From contig JAMPDC010000001.1 of the NCBI GenBank assembly GCA_023665865.1, positions 1,294,294 to 1,341,457 of the forward strand: a stretch of DNA of 47,164 bases. The letters are read 5' to 3'. The translations under genes and the position numbers were made by a program. How positions within the stretch are numbered: the first letter of the stretch is position 1; each line of letters begins with the position of its first letter. Shown here piece by piece: positions 32,908 to 40,868 of this stretch. Origin of the DNA: Staphylococcus sp. (GTDB lineage: Bacteria > Bacteroidota > Bacteroidia > Bacteroidales > Muribaculaceae). The notes under the pieces were generated by a model. The model saw only the letters and a program-made list of their open reading frames with translations. It did not search any database and was not told the origin of the DNA.

Positions 32908-34290
32908 TCAGTCCTTGATGTCGAGGGTGCCTGATTGGGCGAAATTCTTGTCGATATCCTGTTCGGTGACGGTGTAGTTGACGAGGTCGCCGGAGAGAAA
33001 CTTGTCATACGACGCCATGTCGACCAGTCCGTGGCCCGAGAGGTTGAAGAGTATGACTTTTTCCTCGCCCGGTTTGAGCTTCCTGACCTCGCGGATGGTT
33101 GCGGCTATGGCGTGGCATGATTCGGGGGCGGGGATGATGCCCTCCGCACGGGCGAAGAGGCAGCCTGCCTCAAACGATTCGAGCTGCTCGATGTCGACGG
33201 CTTCCATGAGACCGTCCTTCAGCAACTGGCTGACTATGGTGCCTGCACCGTGGTAGCGGAGACCTCCAGCGTGGATGTTGGCGGGTGAGAATTTGTGGCC
33301 AAGGGAGTACATGGGCAGCAGAGGGGTGTAGCCCGCCTCGTCGCCGAAGTCATAGCAGAACTTGCCTTTGGTCAGCTTGGGACATGAGGCCGGCTCGGCT
33401 GCGATGAAGCGCGTGTGGGTCTTGCCCTGCTCGGCTGCAATCTTGTGGCGCATGAAGGGGAAGGAGATGCCTCCGAAGTTTGAGCCTCCTCCGAAACATG
33501 CGATGACCATGTCGGGATATTCGCCTGCCATCTCCATCTGTTTCTCTGCCTCGAGGCCGATGACGGTCTGGTGGAGGGCCACATGGTTGAGGACTGAGCC
33601 GAGGGTATATTTGCAGTCGGGGGTGGTGCGGGCAAGCTCGACGGCTTCCGAGATGGCGGTGCCGAGCGAGCCCTGGCAGTTGGGGTTGACGGTGAGGATG
33701 TCTTTGCCTGCGCGGGTCGACATGGAGGGTGAGGGGGTCACCTGTGCGCCGTAGGTCTGCATGATGCTGCGGCGGTAGGGCTTCTGCTCGTAGGAGATCT
33801 TGACCTGATAGACGGCTGCCTCAAGGCCGAAGAGCGAGGCGGCATAGGAGAGCGAGGCACCCCACTGGCCGGCTCCGGTCTCGGTGGTGACGTTTTTGAC
33901 GCCCTCTTTCTTGCAGTAGTAGGCCTGGGGGATGGCTGAGTTAAGCTTGTGGGAGCCCATCGGGGAGACACTCTCGTTTTTGAAATAGATGTGGGCGGAG
34001 GTGCCGAGGGCTTTTTCGAGGCCGTAGGCTCTGACGAGAGGGGTCGAGCGGTAATACTTATACATCTCGCGCACCTCTTCGGGGATGTCGATCCAGCGGT
34101 CGGTGACGTTGAGCTCCTGGTCGCAACATTCGCGGGCGAAGATCGGGTAGAGGTCCTCGGCTTTCATCGGCTCGCGGGTCTGAGGATTGAGCGGAGGGAG
34201 GGGCTTGACGGGCATGTCGGCCATGATGTTATACCATTTGCGGGGGATCTCTTCTTCGTCGAGGAAATATCTTTTTTTCTTTCCGTTCAT
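32908..34290 (-). CDS. Tryptophan synthase beta-like protein, type 2 (TrpB2)
   Basis: This 460-residue PLP enzyme is much longer than TrpB1. The PLP lysine is Lys115 in MGSHKLNSAIPQAYY. The phosphate-binding loop is FGGGSNFGG (about 266-274), and ETGAGQWGASLSYA contains the catalytic-region residues. The N-terminal extension (1-75, DEEEIPRKWYNIMAD) and NESVSPMGSHKLN are marks of TrpB2, which condenses indole with serine without TrpA. Bacteroidales commonly carry it apart from the trp operon, perhaps to salvage indole. Here it heads a two-gene unit with fmt. Confidence 0.92.
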   Translation of the reverse strand: MNGKKKRYFLDEEEIPRKWYNIMADMPVKPLPPLNPQTREPMKAEDLYPIFARECCDQELNVTDRWIDIPEEVREMYKYYRSTPLVRAYGLEKALGTSAHIYFKNESVSPMGSHKLNSAIPQAYYCKKEGVKNVTTETGAGQWGASLSYAASLFGLEAAVYQVKISYEQKPYRRSIMQTYGAQVTPSPSMSTRAGKDILTVNPNCQGSLGTAISEAVELARTTPDCKYTLGSVLNHVALHQTVIGLEAEKQMEMAGEYPDMVIACFGGGSNFGGISFPFMRHKIAAEQGKTHTRFIAAEPASCPKLTKGKFCYDFGDEAGYTPLLPMYSLGHKFSPANIHAGGLRYHGAGTIVSQLLKDGLMEAVDIEQLESFEAGCLFARAEGIIPAPESCHAIAATIREVRKLKPGEEKVILFNLSGHGLVDMASYDKFLSGDLVNYTVTEQDIDKNFAQSGTLDIKD

Positions 34291-34358
34291 AGTCGTGGAG
34301 TGGGTTAGTGGAGTTGTGACGTGAAACTGTTTTCTATGTGTTTGAGGAATGGAGTGTG

Positions 34359-34366
34359 CAAATATA
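34359..34366 (-). promoter_or_regulatory. -7 promoter box of trpB2-fmt
   Basis: TATATTTG on the minus strand, followed by GCACAC, about 68 bp before the trpB2 start. The -33 partner is unclear. Confidence 0.5.
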
Positions 34367-34391
34367 CGGCTTTATGCTCAAAAAACGCCCA

Positions 34392-35792
34392 TCAGAGGAT
34401 AGCTATTTTCGCCCGCCGTCCGTCGGAATAGCTGACGATGTAGACTCCGGCAGTGAGACTGGAGGTCTGCGTGCCTGCGTAGGCTCCGGTGAGGGTGTGG
34501 ATGGCGGTGACGGTCGTCGGTGAGGTTGCCGTGGGGGTGGAGACCGAGGTGGTGGCCCTGTCGCGGACGGGGCGGATGTTCATGCCCAGATGGGCCGAGC
34601 CGGTGAGGAGCATGGCAGACTCGGGGAGGAGTGCGGCGTAGGTGGGAGAGATGAGGTTGCACACGGGGATGCCTATCGATGAGAGGTCTTCGGTCTCAAA
34701 GGCGAAATCGGCAACGTAGAGGGTGCTGTAGAAGCCTTCATAGACGATATTGCCCTCCGACATGTAGCCAGCCAGGGGAAAGGTCAGTGCGGTACCATTG
34801 TCAGAGGCGAGTACCACGCAATTCATGGTACCGATTGTCTCCACCCGGAGCTCTGTAGAGTCGAGGAGCTCGGAAAATTCGGCTGAGGTCGGCATCCTCC
34901 ATCCGTCGCCGAGGATCCGGGCGGCTGCGTCGTAGGGTGTCCCGATGAGGTTTTCCGTGCCGAGGTCATGACAGAGAAACATGTCGCCGTCGCAGTGGAC
35001 ATAGGTCTCCCAGTTGTAGACCTCCTTTGCCGTTGTCTCGCCGAAGGCATAGAAGTCGCCTGCCTCCCCGGGTGTTGAGGCCATGAGGTTGCGGTCGGCC
35101 CAGATGACGCTGAGCCCCATGTCGACCGGTTGTGGTTCGGAGGCGAGGGCCTGCGGGATGGAGACGAGGAGCGCGAGGGTATAGATGATACCGAGGGCTA
35201 TGGCACGCCTGGTGGCTTCGAGCATGGTCTTGGTGCTGAGTTTGCGCAGGATGTTGGAACGGTGATACTCGATCGATTTCTCCGTGATGCCGAGTGCGGT
35301 TGCTATCTCGCGGTTGCTTTCGCCCGAGGAGAGGCGACGGAGCACCTCGATGTCCTTGGCCGAGAGGATGCCGCTGGCTTTCAGCACTTCCTGGCGTCGC
35401 TCGTTGAAGGTGTTGCTTCTGTAGGTCCCGCCTGCTGCCACGGTCTGGATGGCCAGGAGGAGTTCGGCGGTGTTGTCGCCTTTGAGCACTATGCCCTCCA
35501 CGTTGGCCTTTATGATGGCGGAGATGTTCCAGAGTTCCTCGTGCATGGTGTAGATGACGGTCGGTTTGCCGAGGCCGCGGGAGCGCAGCTGCTCGATGAG
35601 ATTGAGGCCGTCCATGCCGTCGTTGAGCGAGAGATCGATGACGTAGAGGTCTATGGTCCCGATGTGTTCCGCACACATGAGCGCTTCCTCGGGCGAGGAG
35701 GCCTTGAGCACTTTGAAGCCCTTGCGCGCCAGGACGCTTTTGATGCCTTCGAGCACTATGGGATGATCGTCGACGATTAAGAGAGTTGTCAT
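34392..35792 (-). CDS. NarL/LuxR response regulator fused to a secreted-type domain
   Basis: Start at 35792 (MTTLLIVDDHPIVLEG), overlapping the kinase stop by 4 bp; 466 residues. REC domain 1-120 has Asp8/Asp9, phospho-acceptor Asp53 (YVIDLSLNDG) and Lys104. LuxR-type HTH 140-203 has LSAKDIEVLRRLSSGESNRE and ALGITEKSIEYHRSNILRKL. A hydrophobic stretch ending QALA-SEP (about 197-217) looks like a signal peptide. Residues 222-410 match the domain of exported Bacteroides proteins (VDMGLSVIWADRNLMAS, GDFYAFGETT, GTPYDAAARILGDGWRMPT). The end (LTAGVYIVSYSDGRRAKIAI) resembles a type IX-like tail. No frameshift is needed. An internal ATG at 35225 (Met190) would start the exported part alone. Confidence 0.88.
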   Translation of the reverse strand: MTTLLIVDDHPIVLEGIKSVLARKGFKVLKASSPEEALMCAEHIGTIDLYVIDLSLNDGMDGLNLIEQLRSRGLGKPTVIYTMHEELWNISAIIKANVEGIVLKGDNTAELLLAIQTVAAGGTYRSNTFNERRQEVLKASGILSAKDIEVLRRLSSGESNREIATALGITEKSIEYHRSNILRKLSTKTMLEATRRAIALGIIYTLALLVSIPQALASEPQPVDMGLSVIWADRNLMASTPGEAGDFYAFGETTAKEVYNWETYVHCDGDMFLCHDLGTENLIGTPYDAAARILGDGWRMPTSAEFSELLDSTELRVETIGTMNCVVLASDNGTALTFPLAGYMSEGNIVYEGFYSTLYVADFAFETEDLSSIGIPVCNLISPTYAALLPESAMLLTGSAHLGMNIRPVRDRATTSVSTPTATSPTTVTAIHTLTGAYAGTQTSSLTAGVYIVSYSDGRRAKIAIL

Positions 35793-37645
35793 AGTTGATT
35801 GATGTAGAGAGTGTATGTTTCGTCCGTCCTGCAAGTCTCCACCGTGGCTCCGATGATTGCCGCGCGGGCCTTGATCGTCTGGTTGCCTATGCCTGCGGGC
35901 GAGGTGGCCGAGGCGTTGCCGGGGACGATGCCGTTGTTTTCGATCGTGAGTCTGAACTTGTCGGTGCCGTCGAGGGTGATCCGGATCTCGTTGCAGTCGG
36001 AATGGCGGATAGCGTTGCTGACAGCCTCCTGCACTATGCGGTAGAGCTCATGGTTCTGCTGGGCGGTCAGTGAAAACCAGTCGAAGGTCCCCTCGTCGGT
36101 CAGATGGATGTATCGGCCGGGGAAGGTCTCGTTCTGTTTCCTCACGAAGTCAAGCAGCAGATTGGGCAGCATGGTGTCGAAGAATTCCGGGGGCATCATC
36201 TCGCGTGAGATCATACGGACTTTCCGGGCAATGTCGGTCAGAGTTTCGGCTATACGCTTATGGTCGTTGTCGGCGAGGCGATATTGCAGCGCGAGGAGCC
36301 TCCCGCCGATATTGTCGTGGAGCTCGCGGGCCATCCGTGTGCGCTCCTGCTCTATGCCGCGCAGATATTCCTCCTTCTTCTCGATGGCGTTGAGGCGCTC
36401 CTGGAGTCGGTGGCGACGGCGATACCACACGGCTGCCGCCGTGCTGCCGCAGAGGGCGAAGAGGCAGATGAGCACTATGCTCACCATCAGCCAGCGCTGA
36501 CGGCTCAGACTGGCAATCTCCATCTCCTTGCTGAGAGTGTCGTAGCGCACGGAGAGGTCGGCCAGCTCATGGTCGATGCTTGTCCGGCGCAGCGAATCGA
36601 GGGCTGCGTAGGCACGGCTCATGCGGGTGTAGGCGCCGCGGTAGTCACCCATATTGGCCAGACAGTCGGCGCGTTCTGACTCGATGACATCCGGCGCTTT
36701 CCCGTGTGACCCGAGCGAATCCAGCTCACACATCACTTCCCATGCCTCCCCGTAGCGGTGCTCGGCTTGCAGAAGGAGCGCTTCGGCCGTCAGATAGTTG
36801 CTGTAGGCCTGATGGCTGCGGGGATAGCCCTCCACACAGCGGCCCATCTCGCCGATAGCCTCGCGGGCCTGCGGGAGGGAGTCGAGAGCGATATATGACC
36901 TCACGAGAGGCGTGAGAAACTTGATGCGGTAGAGCGGAGCTGTCAGCCGCGAGAGTCCGGCGTAGGGCCTCAGTTCGCCGACGGCTTCCCGGTAGTTCCC
37001 CTCCTTCATCAGTATGGCGCCCACGGTGCCGATGGCCGAAACCATAGCCGTAGTGTCGGCAAGCTCCCCGGCCAGTCCCAGCGATCTCCGGGCGAAGTCG
37101 AGAGCCTCCGGCAGATGATTGTTCTCGGCATAGACCACGGCGAGCATATCTGCAAACGTCTGCTGCATCTCGACATTGTCCTCCCCGATGGCTATCGCAA
37201 GCCCACGGTTGTAGCAGGCGAGGGCTGAGTCGTAGAGCTCCACGCGGCGATAGACGATGCCTTTGTTCTGTTCCCCCTGCATGACGGCCTCACCCATCCC
37301 AAGAGCACGCCCCTCGGCTATCAGAGTGTCGGCAAACGCGCCTGCCCCCTCGAGATCGCCCCTGTTGAGCAGGGCCACGTCGCGCTCGATCATCACATAG
37401 AGCCTCAGCGAGTCGCTCATCGTGCAGTTGGCAAGCAGCGAGTCGGCAGTGGAGATAGCCTTGGCATAGTCACCCTCGGCACCCGGACCGGCGACAAGCA
37501 TGAAGGCTTCTTCTTCCTCATCGGGGGCGATACAGGCTTTGGAATGGCTGAAATGATTGCAGCTGCCCAGAAGCGGCAGCATCATGAGCGGGAGCAGGAC
37601 TGAGAGCCACACATTGCGTGCAGCAGAGAGAATGAGTCGGAGCAT
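35789..37645 (-). CDS. TPR-sensor histidine kinase (HisKA_3 type), lipobox-bearing
   Basis: Start at 37645 (MLRLILSAARNVWLSVLLPL); the earlier ATG at 37864 lies in the tRNA. Length is 618 residues. The signal sequence ends in LLGSC (Cys29), a lipobox. TPR-like helices fill about 55-375 (for example ALACYNRGLAIAIGEDNVEM, NMGDYRGAYTRMSRAYAALD). One membrane helix is at about 385-407. The kinase core has His443 (RMARELHDNIGGRLLALQYR) and ATP motifs VQEAVSNAIRHSD, IENNGIVPG and AGIGNQTIKARA. It should phosphorylate Asp53 of the overlapping regulator. The periplasmic TPR part is the likely sensor; the stimulus is unknown. Both a lipid anchor and a transmembrane helix would be unusual. Confidence 0.9.
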   Translation of the reverse strand: MLRLILSAARNVWLSVLLPLMMLPLLGSCNHFSHSKACIAPDEEEEAFMLVAGPGAEGDYAKAISTADSLLANCTMSDSLRLYVMIERDVALLNRGDLEGAGAFADTLIAEGRALGMGEAVMQGEQNKGIVYRRVELYDSALACYNRGLAIAIGEDNVEMQQTFADMLAVVYAENNHLPEALDFARRSLGLAGELADTTAMVSAIGTVGAILMKEGNYREAVGELRPYAGLSRLTAPLYRIKFLTPLVRSYIALDSLPQAREAIGEMGRCVEGYPRSHQAYSNYLTAEALLLQAEHRYGEAWEVMCELDSLGSHGKAPDVIESERADCLANMGDYRGAYTRMSRAYAALDSLRRTSIDHELADLSVRYDTLSKEMEIASLSRQRWLMVSIVLICLFALCGSTAAAVWYRRRHRLQERLNAIEKKEEYLRGIEQERTRMARELHDNIGGRLLALQYRLADNDHKRIAETLTDIARKVRMISREMMPPEFFDTMLPNLLLDFVRKQNETFPGRYIHLTDEGTFDWFSLTAQQNHELYRIVQEAVSNAIRHSDCNEIRITLDGTDKFRLTIENNGIVPGNASATSPAGIGNQTIKARAAIIGATVETCRTDETYTLYINQL

Positions 37646-37744
37646 TGTGTGAAGAGATGTGGTCTTGAAGAGATGTGGCTGGACTAAGAGACGGGCAATC
37701 GGCTTATGTGTAAAATACAGTGGTGGTGAGGGGGTGATGCGATG

Positions 37745-37753
37745 CAAAAGGTA
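37745..37753 (-). promoter_or_regulatory. Possible promoter box of the kinase gene
   Basis: TACCTTTTG on the minus strand is one T longer than the TAnnTTTG consensus and lies about 100 bp before the start. Weak. Confidence 0.3.
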
Positions 37754-37822
37754 AGTGCGGCGGCGATAAATACAAATATCCGCAAGCGGTGCTGACGGGC
37801 AATCACTTGCGGATATCATCGG

Positions 37823-37906
37823 TGCTCGAAGCGGGACTTGAACCCGCACGGTCGCAATGACCAAAGGATTTTAAGTCCTTCGTGTCTACCATTCCACCAT
37901 TCGAGC
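37823..37906 (-). tRNA. tRNA-Leu (anticodon TAA)
   Basis: Acceptor GCTCGAA (complement of 37900-37906) pairs with TTCGAGC at the 3' end, with discriminator A at 37823. The anticodon stem AAGGA/TCCTT holds the loop CTTAAAA, anticodon TAA. A long variable arm (class II) and T-loop GTTCAAGTC are present. CCA is not encoded; ACC follows the stem. Confidence 0.97.
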
Positions 37907-37935
37907 GAACCTCGGTGCAAAATGACTTTGCGCTG

Positions 37936-37966
37936 CAAAGGTAAATCTTTTTTTCGTCAAATGCAA
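37936..37966 (-). promoter_or_regulatory. Promoter of tRNA-Leu(TAA)
   Basis: On the minus strand TTG (37964-37966), 20 bp spacer, TACCTTTG (37936-37943). It shares the block CTCTTGCATTTGACGAAAAA with the promoter of tRNA-Leu(TAG). Confidence 0.75.
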
Positions 37967-37975
37967 GAGTTTTTG

Positions 37976-38052
37976 TGACTCTCGACTCTCGACTTACGTC
38001 AACGGCTTGCCGCTTTCGAGCTTGCCGAGAAAGACTCTCAACTCCCGACCCC
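37976..38052. repeat. AGTC words with inverted TTTCTCGGCAAGCT motif
   Basis: GACTCTCGACTCTCGACTTACG begins 13 bp upstream of the tRNA-Leu(TAA) -33 element. It is followed by AGCTTGCCGAGAAAGACTCT, the reverse complement of the motif near 14065-14080, and by CAACTCCCGACC. Confidence 0.7.
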
Positions 38053-38136
38053 GGTACCGGTACCACGGTTTTGGCCCCTACGGGATGGTACCGGGTACCA
38101 CTGGGTTCCGCCCCGTGCGATGGTACCGGGGAACCC
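38053..38136. repeat. 84 bp inverted repeat, left arm (GGTACC type)
   Basis: Five GGTACC sites at 38053, 38059, 38087, 38094 and 38122. The segment recurs inverted at 38493-38576 with three mismatches seen by eye. The pair encloses 356 bp with small-RNA candidate copy B. Confidence 0.88.
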
Positions 38137-38337
38137 ATTGCGGTTTCGCGTCCAGGAATCATCTTGCAATGTCGGGTGTCTCTGAGTGTGTCAGCCTTGT
38201 TGCAACAGCCTTGCCCTCCGCCACTTTTTCTTCCCATCGCTATCCCCTCTGCGATGGTCATCCCGAAGCGTCGCCGGTCTCCACGGCCACCGCTGATTCC
38301 CCCGGTCAGCAATGATTTTCTTTTGAAGTCGATAGAC

Positions 38338-38419
38338 GGAAAAATAAAATACAGTCTCCCTCCCTTTACTCTTTACTATTACTTAGAGCACAGGGTCACG
38401 AGAGACTGCATAGGATATG
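38338..38419 (-). ncRNA. Candidate small RNA, copy B
   Basis: Minus-strand -7 box TAACTTTG at 38426-38433. The stem pairs ATGCAGTCTCTC (complement of 38400-38411) with GGGAGACTGTAT (complement of 38349-38360), then a T-rich tail (TTTATTTTT). Compared with copy A, G-U became G-C, U-G became U-A and A-U became G-U, so pairing is retained while sequence changes. The sequence between 38137 and 38325 holds nothing I recognise. Expression is not shown; a structured repeat is the alternative. Confidence 0.5.
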
Positions 38420-38492
38420 ATGATGCAAAGTTAATGCACGGCAGAGGCGAAAAGGTGCGATGATGCAAAACACCGACACATTTTCTTCACAC

Positions 38493-38576
38493 GGGTTCCC
38501 CGGTACCATTGCACGGGGCGGAACTCAGTGGTACCCGGTACCATCCCGTAGGAGCCAAAACCGTGGTACCGGTACC
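38493..38576. repeat. 84 bp inverted repeat, right arm (GGTACC type)
   Basis: Reverse complement of 38053-38136, with GGTACC at 38502, 38530, 38537, 38565 and 38571. The arms could form a long cruciform or RNA stem around candidate RNA B. Confidence 0.88.
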
Positions 38577-38582
38577 GCACAG

Positions 38583-38766
38583 GGAGTCGTGAGTCGTGAG
38601 TCGAGAGTCGAGAGTCATTAGTCGGGAGATGGGAGTTCGGGGCTGGAAATACGGATCGCGTAGCCAACTCTCCATTCTCGATTCTCGATTCTCGACTTAC
38701 GATTCTCGATTCTCGACTTACGACTCTCGACTCTCGATTCTCGACTTACGACTCTCGATTCTCAAA
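38583..38766. repeat. AGTCNNN array, core, reversed array (unit 5)
   Basis: AGTCGTG, AGTCGTG, AGTCGAG, AGTCGAG, AGTCATT, AGTCGGG lead to the core at 38641-38665 (GGCTGGAAATACGG...GCGTAGCC). About 100 bp of reversed words follow (TCTCGATTCTCGACTTACGA). It ends at the 3' end of the nucleoside phosphorylase gene. Confidence 0.85.
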
Positions 38767-39637
38767 TCCTTTCCAGTACGGTTGCGACGAGGTCGTGGAC
38801 GGCGGTTTTGTAGTTGGGGTTGGCGTCGTTGTTCATGCGGTTGGCTATGATGGAGCAGACGGTCATGGCGCGGTGGCCCATCAGTCGTCCGAGGCCCTGG
38901 AGGGGAGCCGATTCCATCTCATAGTTGGTCACCTTGCGGCCTTTGTGGCGGAACTCTTCGATGCGGCGGTTGAGGTCGGGGTTGGCCAGTGGCAGACGCA
39001 GCTCTCGTCCCTGCGGTCCGTAGAAACCTACGGCGGAGATAGTGTTGCCGCGCACCATGTCGTCGCGCCCTATCTGATTGACGAGCTCCTCGTCGGCGTT
39101 GACCACGTAGGGCTTGGCCCAGAGGGGATTCCAGCCTACTGACTCGCAGAAATCATGCTCGAAGTCGAGGTCGGCCACCTCATTGCGTCCCGCATAGTAG
39201 TTGAGCACACCGTCAAAGCCGATGGCTTTCTCGGCTATCACGGGGGTACCGAGTTTCAGCTCGGGCTGGAGGGCACCGGAGGTACCGATGCGCACGAGGG
39301 TGAGGCGCCGCTTGGTGTCGCGGACCTCGCGGGTCTTGAAGTCGACGTTGGCCAGGGCGTCGAGCTCGTTGATGACGATGTCGATGTTGTCGGGGCCGAT
39401 GCCGTGGGAGAGACACATGATGGGTTTGCCTTTATATGTTCCCCCGATGGTGTGGAATTCGCGTGAGGCTACGTCAAAGTCTACGGTGTCGAAGAAGGAT
39501 GCCACCATGTTGACGCGTGCGGGGTCGCCGACGAGGATCACGCGGTCGGTCAGCTGCTCGGGGCGGAGGTGGAGGTGGAAGACTGAGCCGTCACTGTTGA
39601 TGATGAGCTCTGATGGGGCTATGATTTTCTTTTCCAT
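38762..39637 (-). CDS. udp: Nucleoside phosphorylase, uridine phosphorylase-like
   Basis: This 291-residue PNP/UDP family enzyme splits nucleosides with phosphate. Motifs are RVILVGDPARVNMVASFFD, MCLSHGIGPDNIDIVINELD, VRIGTSGALQPELKLGTPV and KVTNYEMESAPLQGL (the EMES nucleoside-binding motif). It is longer than E. coli Udp (about 253). Uridine specificity is the usual annotation in Bacteroidales but is inferred. The 3' end touches AGTC unit 5. It lies 43 bp after dprA. Confidence 0.85.
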   Translation of the reverse strand: MEKKIIAPSELIINSDGSVFHLHLRPEQLTDRVILVGDPARVNMVASFFDTVDFDVASREFHTIGGTYKGKPIMCLSHGIGPDNIDIVINELDALANVDFKTREVRDTKRRLTLVRIGTSGALQPELKLGTPVIAEKAIGFDGVLNYYAGRNEVADLDFEHDFCESVGWNPLWAKPYVVNADEELVNQIGRDDMVRGNTISAVGFYGPQGRELRLPLANPDLNRRIEEFRHKGRKVTNYEMESAPLQGLGRLMGHRAMTVCSIIANRMNNDANPNYKTAVHDLVATVLERI

Positions 39638-39680
39638 GTCTGGTGAGGGTGTTTTTGATGATTATAGAGGATTGTTTCGG

Positions 39681-40790
39681 TCATTTGGGGCGGTAGCGTC
39701 CGCCGGGTATTGCGAGGATGAGCGAGCGGAATTCCATGTCGATGAGCATGGCCATGAGCCGTGGGGTGGGGATGTCGATGCGGGCGCCGAGTTCCTGGAG
39801 GGTGACCTCTCCGCGCTCTGTCATGATGTCGACTATGGTCTGCTCCTCGCCGGTGAGTGTATCGAAGAGGCTGGGGGTGGTGGTTGCGGTGTCGGTAGCG
39901 GTCTGCCATCCCATCTGGCGGCAGAGGTCGGAGGCCGAGGTGATGACTCCTGCGATGTGGGAGGCGATGAGGGCGTTGCATCCGGAGGAATACTTGTCGG
40001 TGATGCGTCCGGGGAGGGCGAAGACGTCGCGGTTGTAGCCCGCGGCGAGGCGTGCGGTGACGAGAGCTCCCCCTTTGGATGCCGATTCGACTACTATGAG
40101 GGTGTCGGCGAGACCGGCCACGATGCGGTTGCGGGCGAGGAAGTTGCCCTTGTGGATTGCGGTGCCTGAGCGGTAGTCGGTGAGGAGTGTCCCGCCGTTG
40201 TGGAGCATTTCGATTGCTGTCTGGCGGTGTTGGGCGGGGTAGATTGTGTTGAGTCCGTGGGCAAGCACGGCGGCTGTCGGGAGTCCGGCTCTGAGGGCAG
40301 CGCGGTGGGCGGCGATGTCGATGCCGTAGGCGAGTCCGCTGACTATGAGGGGCTTCTCGGGCAGGAGAGCGGCGAGGTCGCTGATGAGGCGCTCGACGAA
40401 GTCGTTGCCGTAGGCAGTGGCGTGGCGTGTCCCGACGATGGAGATGACGTGGCGGTAGTCAAGCCTGCTGTTTCCGAGCGCGTAGAGCATCAGTGGAGCG
40501 TCGTCGCACTGGAGCAGACGGGCGGGATAGTCACGGTCGGGGAAGTAGAGAGGGGTGATGGAGGCCGACTCGATAAACTCAGCCTCCCTGCGGGCTTCGG
40601 CAATGGCGGCGTCGCGGGTGGCCCGTGAGAAGAGCTTGTTGTTGAATCCCATCATGGCCGACAGTTGTGTCTCCGGGAGCGCGAAGAATTGCTGCTCCGA
40701 CCCTACACGCTCAAGGATCGGGCCTGCGAGGGCGGGGGTGAGGGAGCGCAGCGAGGAGAAGGCGATGCGATATGTCAGGAGGTCGGACAT
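39681..40790 (-). CDS. dprA: DNA processing protein DprA
   Basis: This 369-residue protein loads RecA on incoming single-stranded DNA. The Rossmann core has ISIVGTRHATAYGNDFVERL, IVSGLAYGIDIAAHRAAL and the family signature NRIVAGLADTLIVVESASKG, then GGALVTARLAAGYNRDVFAL. An N-terminal helix-hairpin-helix region (about 1-65) and a C-terminal winged helix (about 300-369) are present. It lies 75 bp after the thioesterase gene, with an AGTC array in the gap. Confidence 0.95.
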   Translation of the reverse strand: MSDLLTYRIAFSSLRSLTPALAGPILERVGSEQQFFALPETQLSAMMGFNNKLFSRATRDAAIAEARREAEFIESASITPLYFPDRDYPARLLQCDDAPLMLYALGNSRLDYRHVISIVGTRHATAYGNDFVERLISDLAALLPEKPLIVSGLAYGIDIAAHRAALRAGLPTAAVLAHGLNTIYPAQHRQTAIEMLHNGGTLLTDYRSGTAIHKGNFLARNRIVAGLADTLIVVESASKGGALVTARLAAGYNRDVFALPGRITDKYSSGCNALIASHIAGVITSASDLCRQMGWQTATDTATTTPSLFDTLTGEEQTIVDIMTERGEVTLQELGARIDIPTPRLMAMLIDMEFRSLILAIPGGRYRPK

Positions 40791-40799
40791 GTTTTTTTT

Positions 40800-40868
40800 A
40801 GTCGGGAGTTGAGAGTCGAGAGTCGAGAGTTTAGAGTCGGGAGTCGAGAGTTGAGAGTCGGGAGTTCA
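40800..40868. repeat. AGTC heptad array within a gene cluster
   Basis: One-directional array of AGTCGGG, AGTTGAG, AGTCGAG, AGTCGAG, AGTTTAG, AGTCGGG and similar words between the thioesterase stop and the dprA start. The last word overlaps the thioesterase stop. No core. Confidence 0.8.

Noticed and set aside
37646-37864. N-terminal extension of the histidine kinase
   Set aside because: It runs into the tRNA-Leu gene and lacks any family similarity; the signal peptide begins at 37645.
37803-38312. 169-residue frame over the tRNA and repeats
   Set aside because: It reads through tRNA-Leu(TAA) and GGTACC repeats on the minus strand and has no domain character.
37975-38463. 162-residue plus-strand frame through the inverted repeat
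   Set aside because: Proline/arginine-rich translation of repeats and of the RNA candidate; no homology pattern.
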